This document shows, piece by piece, positions 1 through 10,432 of a stretch of DNA of 64,000 nucleotides; positions within the stretch are counted from its first letter, which is position 1; every line of letters starts with the position of its first letter. Where the stretch lies: assembly GCA_002946415.1 (NCBI GenBank), contig NJPS01000067.1, positions 496,001 to 560,000 on the forward strand, written 5' to 3'. Below the pieces are notes generated by a model. It ran no database searches, was not told the origin of the DNA, and saw only the letters and a program-made list of their open reading frames with translations. This DNA comes from Rutstroemia sp. NJR-2017a BVV2. Its lineage: Eukaryota > Ascomycota > Leotiomycetes > Helotiales > Rutstroemiaceae. Both the position numbers and the translations under genes were made by a program.

Positions 1-731
1 CGAGGAGCATGCGACTGTGGAGGCACTGGCGTAGGTAGCGACGTAGAAAAATTGGTGGCATATTCCTGGCGACTCTGAAAGCTGGCGAGACTATCACTAG
101 GATCGCTCTCGAAGTTTTGTAATCCGTATTCAGCTGCTAAGGAATCACTGCCCACCTGCGTTCGCATATCTGAACTGCCAAGCTTCAGAGAACCACCTTC
201 GGGTACTCCATGATCGATGCTGGTCTTTTCATCCATTTCATTGGATTCCGATGCCGACATATTTTCGTCCTCTCCTTGTGCTGCCTTTCTTCCCAGCTCG
301 AGGAACCTCTCCATGCCACTCTTCAGCACCTCTGTCGCTTCTATCGACGCTCCCGGCAAATTAAGTATATGGTCACTAACATCCACGAACACATTGCTCA
401 TTCCTTCTACTATCGCCTCCAGTTCTTTGATTCGGTTCTCTCGAAACTTGGCATGGTTTTCTTTCCGAATGCGGAAAGCCTTTTGTGCACGCCGCACCCG
501 CGACCGTTGAAGCTACATCTAATTAGTAAGGTGGCAAGAAAAGAAGCTTGCCCAGTATGAGCGTAAATGGCAATAATTAGTAGTAGAAATATCGGATCTG
601 TACAGTACATCGATGGTTGGATTTTGTGACGGTGGTTTCGTTGGACGACCTCGACGTCTAGGTCCCGTGGTATTATCTGCAGCAAGGGTTGGCTGCGGTG
701 GAGGTAAGGAAGATGGCCGAGGAGGCTCCAT
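1..731 (-). CDS. bZIP transcription factor, N-terminal part (runs off left edge)
   Basis: Sequence-specific DNA-binding protein, nuclear by family. Exon 1 is 731-609 (41 codons), the intron is 608-513 (donor GTACTG, acceptor ATGTAG, with CTAAT upstream), and exon 2 is 512 to the window edge; phase 0 joins them without a break. The protein opens with a Pro-rich stretch, then an AT-hook-like RRRGRPTKP, then the basic region VRRAQKAFRIRKENHAKF (about residues 46-63), followed by a heptad-like segment (IKELEAIVEGM). The layout GRP motif, RRAQ..FR.RKE, short weak zipper is that of the fungal bZIP group with a GRPRK box. The downstream part is acidic and Ser-rich. The C-terminus lies outside the window, so length and target genes cannot be judged. 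Confidence 0.8.
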
Positions 732-1040
732 TGTTATGTGAGACGAAGTTGTGATTAAGTACCGGAAACCACCCTATTCAAGTGCAATTGTATGTATTCT
801 CAAACAAAGTATTTATAAGGCTTGAATTCCCTCATAACTTATGTGATCCCAATATTCATGAGTAAGGGAGTGTGGCTTGCACTTCTTACGCAACAATAAG
901 TCGGATTTGTAAGCTGACGAATTTGTAATTTCTCAGCAAAATCTAAGTTTCACCGTTGGGTTAGATATGGAAAACTGCTTTTCGAATCAGGGCGTATGAT
1001 ACCGAATATGCGACAGTGTTGGTTTTGTTTCTCCGAGGCT
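732..1040. other. intergenic, 5' region of the bZIP gene
   Basis: About 310 bp between the bZIP start codon and the stop codon of the DUF3253 gene on the same strand. It must hold the bZIP promoter. I see no ORF or RNA gene. Confidence 0.5.
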
Positions 1041-1349
1041 TCAGTCTGTTGCCAGTCTTCGGACTCTGATGGGACCAACTACATTTTCAAGATCCACCCC
1101 CAAATTCCCCTCAAGGACGACGCCCTTCTGAAGAATATCCAGAACGCCATTGTCCCGCATCGTGGATAAAATCTGTCGGATGATCGGCATAGTCTCCCTC
1201 CATGAAGATAGTCCAGCTGCCTCGAGGTCGTCTGTTGTGAGAGCTCGAGCAACTTCCGATGGGCAAAACGTTTTGGGTGGCTCGCGTTTCCCAAGAAAGT
1301 GGTTGATGTGACCTTCAATTGTCTTTTGAAAATCCGTTCTCCCCGACAT
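1041..1349 (-). CDS. DUF3253 domain protein, 102 aa, single exon
   Basis: Small protein of unknown biochemical function. Almost its whole length is one DUF3253 module: FCPSEVARAL near residue 28, the WRETMP motif near residue 50, a helix IIRQILSTMRDNG and a C-terminal beta-hairpin segment ILQKGVV...GPIRVRR. This is a winged-helix-like layout known from bacteria and fungi. The ATG at 1349 is the first in frame and gives the full domain. Unlike the second DUF3253 gene in this window (52006-51058) it has no DUF2256 zinc-knuckle in front. Members of this family are single-gene enigmas; I infer no pathway. Confidence 0.75.
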   Translation of the reverse strand: MSGRTDFQKTIEGHINHFLGKREPPKTFCPSEVARALTTDDLEAAGLSSWRETMPIIRQILSTMRDNGVLDILQKGVVLEGNLGVDLENVVGPIRVRRLATD

Positions 1350-3584
1350 AATTAGTGTAACTAAGTCTATGTCAAATTTTAGAAATGTGATATTGCTCCA
1401 CCGAAGACTTTGGAGGGATGCAGGTCACACCTTTTAGGTGACAGCATCGATTACGCCGTTCGCATGACTAATCACGACTTTGGTGGGGGCGGGGGCGGGG
1501 AATCATAAACCAGCATCGACCAGCTCCCCGCATCATGGTTTCATGGAGGGACTCAGCGGACGTATGCAGCTCAGTGCGATTCTGATTTCGGAGAGGAAAA
1601 GAAAAGATAACGTTTGGTGTTTCTAGATTTATTCGAACAGAAGGACTATGATTGCGCTACTGAAACAATATCCATTGGACTTCCTACTGCACATACTGAT
1701 ATTAGGCATGAAAGGCCTACCGGTTACGTTACTTCGGTAAGGCGTATATGAAAATCTCTGCTACATTGGTTTCGGCTTCGACTGGCCATTGGATTACGAT
1801 ATAATACATGTGATTCTTTGAAGTGGAAGGGGATTTAATTTGATATTAATTTGGTATGTTTAGCAATTAGCACTCGCTTTCTACTGTAGTACTGATTACG
1901 AGAGAACCTCTCGCCTACCCTTATTTCTCATCGACTCTAGATTTTTCAACATACAAAGTAATAGGAGGAAATATACGTGTTTATTACTTACCATGGATTT
2001 ATGAGAGTTTTAAAGGGAGATAGATTGCCATGCACCGAACATCCCAACGAGCGGGCGAGTAGACGAATCCATAGTAACTTTGAGAGCCTAAGTAGGACAA
2101 TTATGGGCCTATATGACAAGGATTTTCTTGATCAACAAATAGAATTTAAAGCATAGCAAGAGCATTGGTGCTTGCTATACTGTGCTGATCTCTATATATA
2201 CGATGGGGTCCCTCGGTCTCTTCGGTTTGGAAAAAACATACTGATGATCCGCCGATCTAAGGTATAGGCTCTCAGTGCAAAAAAGATATTTGGACAATGA
2301 AAATATTATAATACGAGTCTTGAGGACTTTTGTTCAATAATACCCTAAACATATTTGACATTTTAGGGCTTCTACGTAATTAGCTTCGATATATTGTCCC
2401 AAATCGGCCTGTTTTTTTCTACTTCGAAGAGTCGGCATCGCGCTGTAGTGTCGATGGATGCTGAAGAGCTAATAATGAAATACACGTAGCTAGTACTGGT
2501 ACTGTACAGGAGTAGATGCGGTTGATATAGCACTATTTCCGTGCTATTCATCTCAGTAGCTACTCCTCCAAAGCAGAGACATAAGCAGCTTCGTCCCGTT
2601 CTGAGCCAAAACTGTACACGGTGCCAGTACACCAGAATCCATCCCGAGGGAATCAACGACAACTGTGCGGGTCCAAACTCTGCAGTACTGGTGAGGATTC
2701 CAACCCCACCATTATGTTTTACAGGTGGCGGTCTCACCCCTCACATAGGGGAGTTTGGTCTCTAAGCACCAAAACTGTGCTGAGTAGTCTTTTTTTCCCC
2801 GGTAGAATTAAGATTTGAAGACTGTAAAAGTTCGAGGTTGAATAGATATCCTTAAATTCAATGAAACTCTTTATACTTAAAATCCCTTTCTTATAGAAGT
2901 TAGGAAAATCTGAGAATAAAAGTATTGATGCTCCATTCCCACCATGTCTTAGTGATTCGGTGAGGTTTCGCTTAGTATGCAGGGACTACTGTACGCTCTA
3001 CCAGGTGCCCCTATCCACACTTCACTCTACCCGACTAACACTACATGCCTTTTCCACTTCATTCCCATATGCTGTATCAACCCATCACGGTAGATTAGTG
3101 GAACATAGACGCAGTAATTGGGCTGCATGATGCTCGATTGCTCTGAGGTCAAATTGCGGGACAGAGGGAACGGGGAAAGAGCTGGCCGAAGGGACTTGTG
3201 ATTCAAAGCTTATTTTAACAACTCTTGTAAATTGGTATAGTAGTTTCATGGGTTGCCTACCTATTTTCCAAAAAAAAAAATAAGTTTCCTGTGGGTATTT
3301 CAGCTAGGCAGACATTACCAGGAAGTATATAAGGTAATTTGGTGGAGCTAACTTCTTATACAGACGGTCAGCTGACTTAGGCTGCAGCATTACTGATGTT
3401 TCTTAATATGAAGCTTCATGCTCAACTCAAATAGTATCTCACTTCTTGCCAAAATCCATTGTTCAATCCACTGTCTAAATCTTCAACAGAAAGGAGCCTT
3501 GCACTGAGATTGAATCGAAGTTAACGTCAATCATCATTTTGAAGAAACTGCGATACCGGAGAAGCTCGCTAGTTTCTAAAAAAA
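1350..3584. other. gene-poor intergenic stretch, 2.2 kb
   Basis: AT-rich in its middle part, with no ORF that resembles a protein. A segment near 2640-2760 carries short complementary C-rich/G-rich pieces (for example the region around 2690-2755) but does not fold into a convincing tRNA. A run of ten A lies near 3271. It may contain mutated transposon remains, but I cannot identify any. Confidence 0.4.
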
Positions 3585-4754
3585 ATGCAACTCCAGACTT
3601 TCGACCCTGAAGGAGACCTGCTCTTAGTTCTTTCTCGTGTGTCAGATGAGGAAATCACTCAGAATTACGAAAACCAAGACAACGAAAACACCGACGATGA
3701 CACCGGAAAGACACTTAAGCCCATGCAGGAGCTCTACTCGGCAGAGGAAATCCGTATGCTTGTTTCCTCAAAACATATGAAACTTGCTTCACCGGTCTTC
3801 AAAGCTATGCTTCGAGAAGATTACTTCAAAGAAGGCCTAGAACTTGGTTCTACAGGCAAGGCCGAAATATCCCTTCCTGATGATGATCCTGATGCTTTTG
3901 CCATATTGTTGAACATTATCCATGGTCGCACTAGGCAGGTACCTCGTGATGTGGATCTAGATCTTTTGTCTAGGATTTCTACCCTTGTGGACAAGTATCA
4001 ATTACATGAGGTTGTAGAGATAATGTCTGATCGGTGGATCGCTTTGCTCGAATCAGATATACCGGAGGAATTCACCGATGATCTTCAGGCATGGCTTAGC
4101 ATATCCTGGGTCTTCGAAAAACCTCGTATCTTCCGAGAAGTTACCAAGATTGCAGAACGGCAAAGCCGTGGTAGGGTCGGTGAAGATCGTGATGACATCC
4201 CAATCCCTGGTCGTGTACTTGGTAAGTTACCTTTTCTCCGAATAGCTCAATACAAATAAGTAACTTTCTCCGCAGATGCCATACAGGAACGTAGGTTAAC
4301 GGCCATTGCTGATGCGTACTCCATAGTTGCATCATTGATAAATAATGGGAAGCATCATTGCACAGCGCCGCGGAGGAATCCATATGACTGTAGTGCCATG
4401 ATTTTGGGAACCTTACTCCAAAGCTCCGTGGCATTAGGAATATTCCCTGTGCCTGATCTCCATGATACCGATTTGACATTCGACTCCGTGATCAGCCTGA
4501 TTCGAAAGGTTCATGTTGTTTCTCTTTGCGATAGTATATCGCCCTTCAAAGGTTTTGAGTATCATCACTGGTCAACTCATGGCGTCAAACAAGCTATTGA
4601 TACTCAGTTGATGGATCTTGAAAAGCGTTTGTGTGGCTTGGAACTTGATGTTTTCAAGAAGGGCAAGAAGATCCAAACTGCTTCAACAGATTCTTCGAGT
4701 GATGAACCACAACCTCTCAGCTTGACCATGACACAATTGGCAGAAAGTATCTAA
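3585..4754 (+). CDS. BTB/POZ domain protein, copy 1 (intact), 371 aa
   Basis: Exon 1 is 3585-4221, the 54-nt intron is 4222-4275 (GTAAGT...CGCAG), and exon 2 is 4276-4754; the phases join cleanly. The N-terminal half is a fungal-type BTB domain: DLLLVLSRV (about 10-19), an acidic insert, then MLVSSKHMKLASPVFKAML (about 60-78) and DAFAILLNIIHGRTRQVP (about 105-122). A helical C-terminal part follows, containing the LSISWVF motif around residue 175. Such proteins are common and often expanded in filamentous fungi. BTB domains mediate dimerisation or Cullin-3 adaptor contacts, but the role of this one is unknown. A degenerate tandem paralogue follows at 5664. Confidence 0.85.
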
Positions 4755-5663
4755 TGGCAGTACATCATGCATTGATATGTATGGTATGAGCCAGTAGCCA
4801 CTTTGGAAGGAGGAGTCGCTTCAACACTTGTACTCAATTTCCACTAGTACTGAAATCAATGAGGAGTAGGAAAGCACCCTTTATGTGTCGGTCCAATTTG
4901 GGTATCCCCTTCGGGTGTCTTTAACCGGCACGCTTCCCCCACCTTTTGAGTTTGCAACTAGATGCACAAAATGCAACCAGCGCATGTTCAACTCAGAATC
5001 ACCAGTTTGTCAAGCATGTTATCATATGGTAAACCAATTGTATATGCCTCATATACACGTCTACAAGAGCTCCGACTCTTCCCTTTCAGCACAGCTTTCA
5101 TACCATGAGCTCAATATAGTACACTTAGACGAAATTATTGGGAGGAAGTTTTATTTTTGGACAAGTGCGAAATTGTGAAGCAGAATCCACTCATATAAGC
5201 CATAATTGACACTCCTCAGGAGTGGCGTCACTTTTGGGTTCACAGAAATACAGCAATGCATATGATCAGTACTAAAACATACCACGCTTCACCTTTCAAA
5301 TCCAAATGCTCTTCCACTATATCATGCTAAACTGCTAGTTCCATTGCCAAATGCATTGTGCCATTGTTCAAACTTTCCTGTGGACAACCCCTCGATTCTC
5401 TGACCAATTCCGTATCTTTCCTATTTTATCAATCTCTCCCAGCTTTATTATTTGCCATTGGCAGCGAAAATCGCTGATCCTGCAGTATACTTTCTATATC
5501 AATACCATTGGGGTTATTTAGTCTAGACTTCTACCAGTTCACCATTCAGTTGTTTCGCGGCTTTTGCCAGTCCATCCCATCCAGCAGCGTAGATACTCTG
5601 CCACTATATTATCTTCGCGGCACGCAATCACAACCTTTAACTCATTTAAATTGGCTTTTGAAG
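4755..5663. other. spacer between the tandem BTB genes
   Basis: About 900 bp. An open frame at 4885-5178 (97 codons) contains CTKCNQ and, 11 residues on, CQAC, a C-x2-C...C-x2-C spacing that could bind zinc. There is no further support for a gene, so it is only noted here. Confidence 0.35.
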
Positions 5664-6846
5664 ATGTCCTCTGAAAATCTCATCATCGAGACAGACGGCG
5701 ATCTGCTTCTAATCTTCACAAGACGTGTCCAGAAGAAGGATGCCATCGCAGTTGATGGTGTACTTGGGAAGAGAAAAACGTATTGAACCCTTCTTGCGAT
5801 CCTGGGGAACGGATACTAACGGCTTGATAGCCCTCATGATACCTCAGATACAGTCACCATGCTTGTCTCATCAAAGCATATGGCTTCAGCATCTTCAGTT
5901 TTCAAGATCATGATCGAAGATAAGATGCAGGAAGTCTCTGAGACAAGCAAGAAAGCGAAAATTGAACTTCTACTTCCCCGTGAAGACCCCACTCTATTTG
6001 TGATCATAGCAAATATCATACATGGACAGAATAAGACTGTGCCGGAGAAGGTTGACTATAAGTTGCTCGTATCTTTGGGTTTCGTAACAAAGACATACAA
6101 GCTCCAAGAGTGTCTTCGATTCGCTGCAATATCCTGGATAAACAATCTGTACCCCAAGGGCTTAGGAAAATTTCCCGATTGGGTGCCCGGATGCAGCAAG
6201 GAAGCAGTTCGCATAATTTTTCTTGTATGAATGTTTGGCATGCGGGATACATTCATGTTGTATACCAAGATTGCAATCCTTCACAGCGATGGGAACTTCG
6301 AGTTTCCCCTTCCGCCAGGCTCTCGCCGTCTACCTGCTATTGTTGGTATGAATTTCTCAGTGTCATTAGGATGAAATCAATGGCTGACATTAATTAGCTG
6401 CCATGCAGAAAGCACGCTTACAAGTCTTCAACGACCTTTTCGCTGCTCTGCGTAGTTTTCATATGCGCGGCACCGAGGTCATCTCCTACTGCCAAACCAC
6501 TCCAAAAGACACATGCGACTTCACGACTGCTGGCTCCTTCATGAAGAGCTGCGCTCGCCATGTCGCTTGGCCATTGCCCAATCCACCATACAAAGGTCTT
6601 CGAGCCAAAACTGTTATTGAGAACATCTTGAAGACCGGAATCCAATCAAGATGCAAAAAATCTAACCCGGATTCTAAGGATTGTATCAATGATCAGATGT
6701 TCGAGAAGATGATAGAGGTGCAGATCAAAGTCATTGAGTCGAGGATCTCGGGTTTGGATATTGATATCCTTTCTGACGATGAGGTTGTCCTTTCTGAGTC
6801 TGACAGTGAGGTTGTCTCGTCTGGCGATGAGACAGGTTCGCCGTAG
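5664..6846 (+). pseudogene. BTB/POZ domain protein, copy 2, with in-frame TGA
   Basis: Tandem paralogue of the gene at 3585. Exons are 5664-5779, 5831-6345 and 6398-6846. Intron 1 is 51 nt (GTATTG donor, TACTAAC branch site, GATAG acceptor) and intron 2 is 52 nt (GTATGA...AATTAG). The frame stays open across all exons (359 residues) except for one TGA at 6228-6230. Both the BTB core (DGDLLLIFTRR, MLVSSKHMASASSVFK, NIIHGQNKTVP) and the C-terminal half align with copy 1. The TGA falls on the residue that is Trp in copy 1 (TGG at 4107-4109), as expected from one G-to-A change. The second-intron position also matches the intron of copy 1 (AAMQKARL against DAIQERRL). Either a recent nonsense mutation, a read-through case, or a cryptic 45-nt intron (6225-6269). 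Confidence 0.7.
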
Positions 6847-7784
6847 GAGCTAGCTCTTGCCGATCTTATTCTTGAATCTTGATATCTGGTCTCATACTTC
6901 TAGGAACGCTCGAGAGAGGGCCAAACCTAGACTATCATTCGATACGCCTACTGATATTTCCTAACAATGATCGCGAGAACTAGTCGCATTTCCAAGAAAA
7001 TCTACCTCGTCATAACAACCTTTGTCACGCTCACCACGAGACGCATACCCCTAGCAAGACTATACATTTCATCCGAAGGTCCCCGCGCATCATATCTTCT
7101 TACTAAATAGACAACTTAGCAAAAGCAATTTCATATGCGACATATATCTTTTAAACTTAGGCTCTCTCCCCATATCATACAACCCCTTCTGTGCCAGCTG
7201 AGACTTTCATAACTGAATACACCTCTTGCTCTACTCACCCAGAACAACAGTCTACAAAACCCCAGCAATCTGCCACTCTATCTATACTGCCATCGCCCAT
7301 GTCACGAAAAGGAGGGTGAATACTCGTAGATCGATCGGCTAACTAATATTCCACCCCCACCCTGATATGCAAAACCTGCGGCCATGTCTCCCCTAATGTG
7401 TACATCCAACAATCGTGTAGACACAACCTCACAAATTTCATCACAAGTTTGCATCGTAGATTGAATGATAAACTTAAAATTCATGTCCTTACATTTGAAG
7501 ATTTGGTATCTATCTATCATTGTTTTCAAATATGAGTCTTAGGCAGCTCTGAAGACTTTGCGCGCCACGCACCAATCTCCCCGGGCCCCAGCTTGGTCGA
7601 CGAGTCCAAGCATGGTCTTCCGCTCCTTTACAACAATTCCAACTCATGCATTCTTCCCCATTAAACTATTTACTCTCTGCCCTTCTCGGGGCCAATGGTC
7701 ATCCAAATTATCCAGCGCTAGCATATCATAATCTCATAATTGCATAGCCCATTTGGTATTCCTAATCTTTCCTCAATGTATACA
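6847..7784. other. intergenic between convergent BTB copy 2 and GYP1
   Basis: About 940 bp, expected to hold the two 3' UTRs. I see no gene. Confidence 0.45.
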
Positions 7785-9956
7785 TCAACTTCCAATCAGA
7801 GGAGTCGAGCTACTCTGTCCTTTCAAATGTGATGACGAACCCTTAAAGAGTGATTGCCAAACGAACGCCTCCCCTAACAGCATATTGATATCTGTTTCCG
7901 TCCAATCACGTGTAGGTAGGGCTTGGAGAAACATCATAATTTCTTGAAAATCCATTTTTAAGAGCTTGGACGACCATTTTACGAGAAATGCGAGGCATAC
8001 GTAGAGGTGGAATTCAGAAAAGCCTTGCTCCTCAGCCTGTCTAGTGTTTTAGTATTGAGCCGCATGAAAGGGTTTGCTTACTAACCATATACGTATCCCA
8101 CATCCTGATCGTATTCCTGACACTAATTTCTCTCATCAGAAGACAGTTCATCCACCGGAAACTGAACTGTATAAACTCCACGCCCTCAGCTTGGAAATGT
8201 TTCGCTAAGGGTTCGTCGATTCTCGTCGTCAGATCTCGGAGAGATGCCACTTGGCGTTGAATACCTGGCTGCGCAAATATGTAATTATCCTGAATACCAT
8301 CCAAAAGTTTCGTCAAACACCAAAATGAATCCGCCTCGACTGCATCTAAAACTGCTTTGGGCAGTTGTCCCGGATCCATACCACTTTCTACATCCGAGTC
8401 TGCAATGTAGGTCCCTAGGAAAACTTGCCAGAATGGGGTGACGAGATCATTGATTCCTTGTACATATCCACTTGCGGGATGCCGGACGGCCCACACGTAT
8501 AAGATTCTTTCTAAAGATCGCTGTGTTGCTTCGTAACCATAAAGTTCCAAATGAGGATTCGTTCGCGGCACATCAATACTTATTTGATGCCAGATGGCTT
8601 CATCAAGTCCCCTAGCTTTGCCGGTGGGTGTGGAACTAGTACCTCCTCTCTCGAATGCCTGCCGTACACCGTCTAAATATTCCTTCCGTTTCCGTTCTAG
8701 TGTCCCAACGCGCCTCTCACTGCTAGTAGGTAGATATCCGAGTAATAATTGCCAGGTCATGGCGCGAACTTCTTCTGGTATGCCGTTCCATGAAGCATCT
8801 CTAAGATCGGATAACGGTATTGAAGTGGCTTGTAATATCTTTTTAAATTTGTTTATTCTTGATATTCGGGACCCATGAGCTTCTATTTCCTTGGGGGTTG
8901 CGTTTGGAGGTATTGCGGGATGGTGTATAAGGTGAAGAGAGTTTGCCGGGTCTCGAAGGATTTCCTTGTACTGCGGTCGCAATATCTTTCCTTCACTCTT
9001 CTTTGCAATAGGGTAACTTGGCGCTGGCCTTTCAATAGCAATGTCTGCACTGTTGGATAGTCTCCTCGATCCCTGCCCCATTGCATTCGCCCCAAAGCTC
9101 GAGCGCCATGGTGAAAGAGTGCCGTCGTCAGTCGCAGGAGTGTTCTTCAGACGACTCTGGTTCTTCCGTTTCATACTCGATATACTCGGAAGACCAAAGT
9201 CATCCCCATCATCGTTCTCATATCCATACTCCTCGTCATCATCTTCCTCGTCATCTGCAGCCCAATCATTGTTCGTATTCGAGAGAAAGTCTGTGTATGA
9301 TCGTCGTGGGGGTGGTGGGGAAATCCCTGCTGAGCCGCGCCCTTGCGAAGGGGTTTCACTTCGGTGCCTGTGGGAGGATCCAGAGGGAGGGGTTTTGGGA
9401 CGTGTTGGATTAGCCAGTGATCTGGTAGACATTAGCGCATTACTTGCGTTGCAGCACGGGGAGACTCGCAAGCTATCAAACTTCAGGATGTCGGCATGAG
9501 AGTATCCAGCTCCTACAACGAGTCCCGGCTCACTACCCTGCTTCTTGGGCGATGTTTCGCGACGACCAGTAGATACCCGGGCTCTCCAGAATGGCGACGA
9601 TGATCTGTATGCGAGTTAGAAGGAGAGCAAAGCTTTAGGACCGCACTTTGAAGCTTCCAGGAAAGCGAAGACGAAAGCCCGAACGGATCAGTTGTAGACA
9701 TACTCAGCTCGTTCTATAAGCAATTCCTAAAGGTCAGCTACTTTTCATAGCACTGGGCGCGCAATACCATTGAGCATGCAAACAGATGCGCACAAGCAGA
9801 TCTTGAGAATTAATGCGAGTGGTTGAACTGACCAACCTGAACCATCTCCTGCAGAAAGTAGCTCGAGTCAGTCCATGGCATTTCATGAAACTTGCAGAAT
9901 GGGATATTGCATACCTGTTGAACTGGCTTCTTACTGCCATTTGAGGAAGAAAACAT
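7785..9956 (-). CDS. GYP1: TBC-domain Rab GTPase-activating protein, Gyp1/TBC1D22 type, 615 aa
   Basis: Speeds GTP hydrolysis on Rab GTPases; yeast Gyp1 acts on Ypt1 at the Golgi. Five exons: 9956-9915 (42 nt), 9848-9837 (12 nt), 9726-9704 (23 nt), 9604-8086 and 8036-7785. All phases fit. The N-terminus reads MFSSSNGSKKPVQQEMVQ and continues into SSPFWRA. A disordered, acidic, Ser-rich linker follows. The TBC domain begins at LRDASWNGIPEEVRAMTW. The catalytic pair is present: the Arg finger in IDVPRTNPHL and the Gln finger in GYVQGINDL. The last exon supplies the C-terminal TBC helices (EFHLYVCLAFLVKW, MMFLQALPTRDW). Introns are 49-110 nt. Start chosen because the micro-exons join in frame to a continuous protein. 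Divergent from HRP1. Confidence 0.92.
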
Positions 9957-10432
9957 CTTCACAGTTCTTCATAGAGAAATACCAACCCTTATGAACGTAT
10001 TATTCATTCCTTGGGTGTATGCGATTATTGTAGTTGTTCTGATGTCTTTACTGCTGTGCGATTGCATTGTTTGGGCGGCGCGGCATCAGGCGGGGCTTCC
10101 CCGCTAGCTTCAATCTTGGTGCGCTATCACTAGCGCCTAAAATCTACCTAGCTAGTAGGTTACCAATTTATTGGGGAGAGGTCCTGCAAGCAACCTAGAG
10201 ATTGAACTCCTTTTGATCATTCACATCGTCACTTTGTAAAACAACGACTTTATTTCTTCTCCATCGACTTCTCGCGTCTCTTCCAACTCTTCCCTCTTCA
10301 AGTAGAAACTTCATTTACTAATCAATACAATTGAGAGAACGAAGCGCCCTTACTGCATCTGCGCAGGGCTCAGAATCGCGGCTTCAGGCTGTATCCAACT
10401 TACAATACCACAGAACCAAAACTCAAGGCATC
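9957..10432. promoter_or_regulatory. shared promoter region of GYP1 and HRP1
   Basis: 476 bp between two divergent start codons. The HRP1-proximal part is pyrimidine-rich (10240-10320), as is usual for fungal 5' UTRs. I recognise no specific factor site. Confidence 0.5.

Noticed and set aside
2640..2760. tRNA-like segment with B-box-like GGTTGGAATCC on the minus strand
   Set aside because: The B box lacks the invariant C, and no cloverleaf forms.
6225..6269. Cryptic 45-nt intron that would remove the TGA in BTB copy 2
   Set aside because: The donor is good, but there is no branch site, and the removed part (F..F...YTKIA) aligns with coding sequence of copy 1. Kept only as an alternative.
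9041..9499. 152-codon plus-strand frame
   Set aside because: Lies opposite the Ser/Asp-rich linker of GYP1; shadow frame.
9513..9701. Alternative GYP1 start at 9701 (MSTTDPFGLSSS)
   Set aside because: This ATG lies inside the GTATGT donor of the intron after the 23-nt exon, and the frame stops before the main exon.
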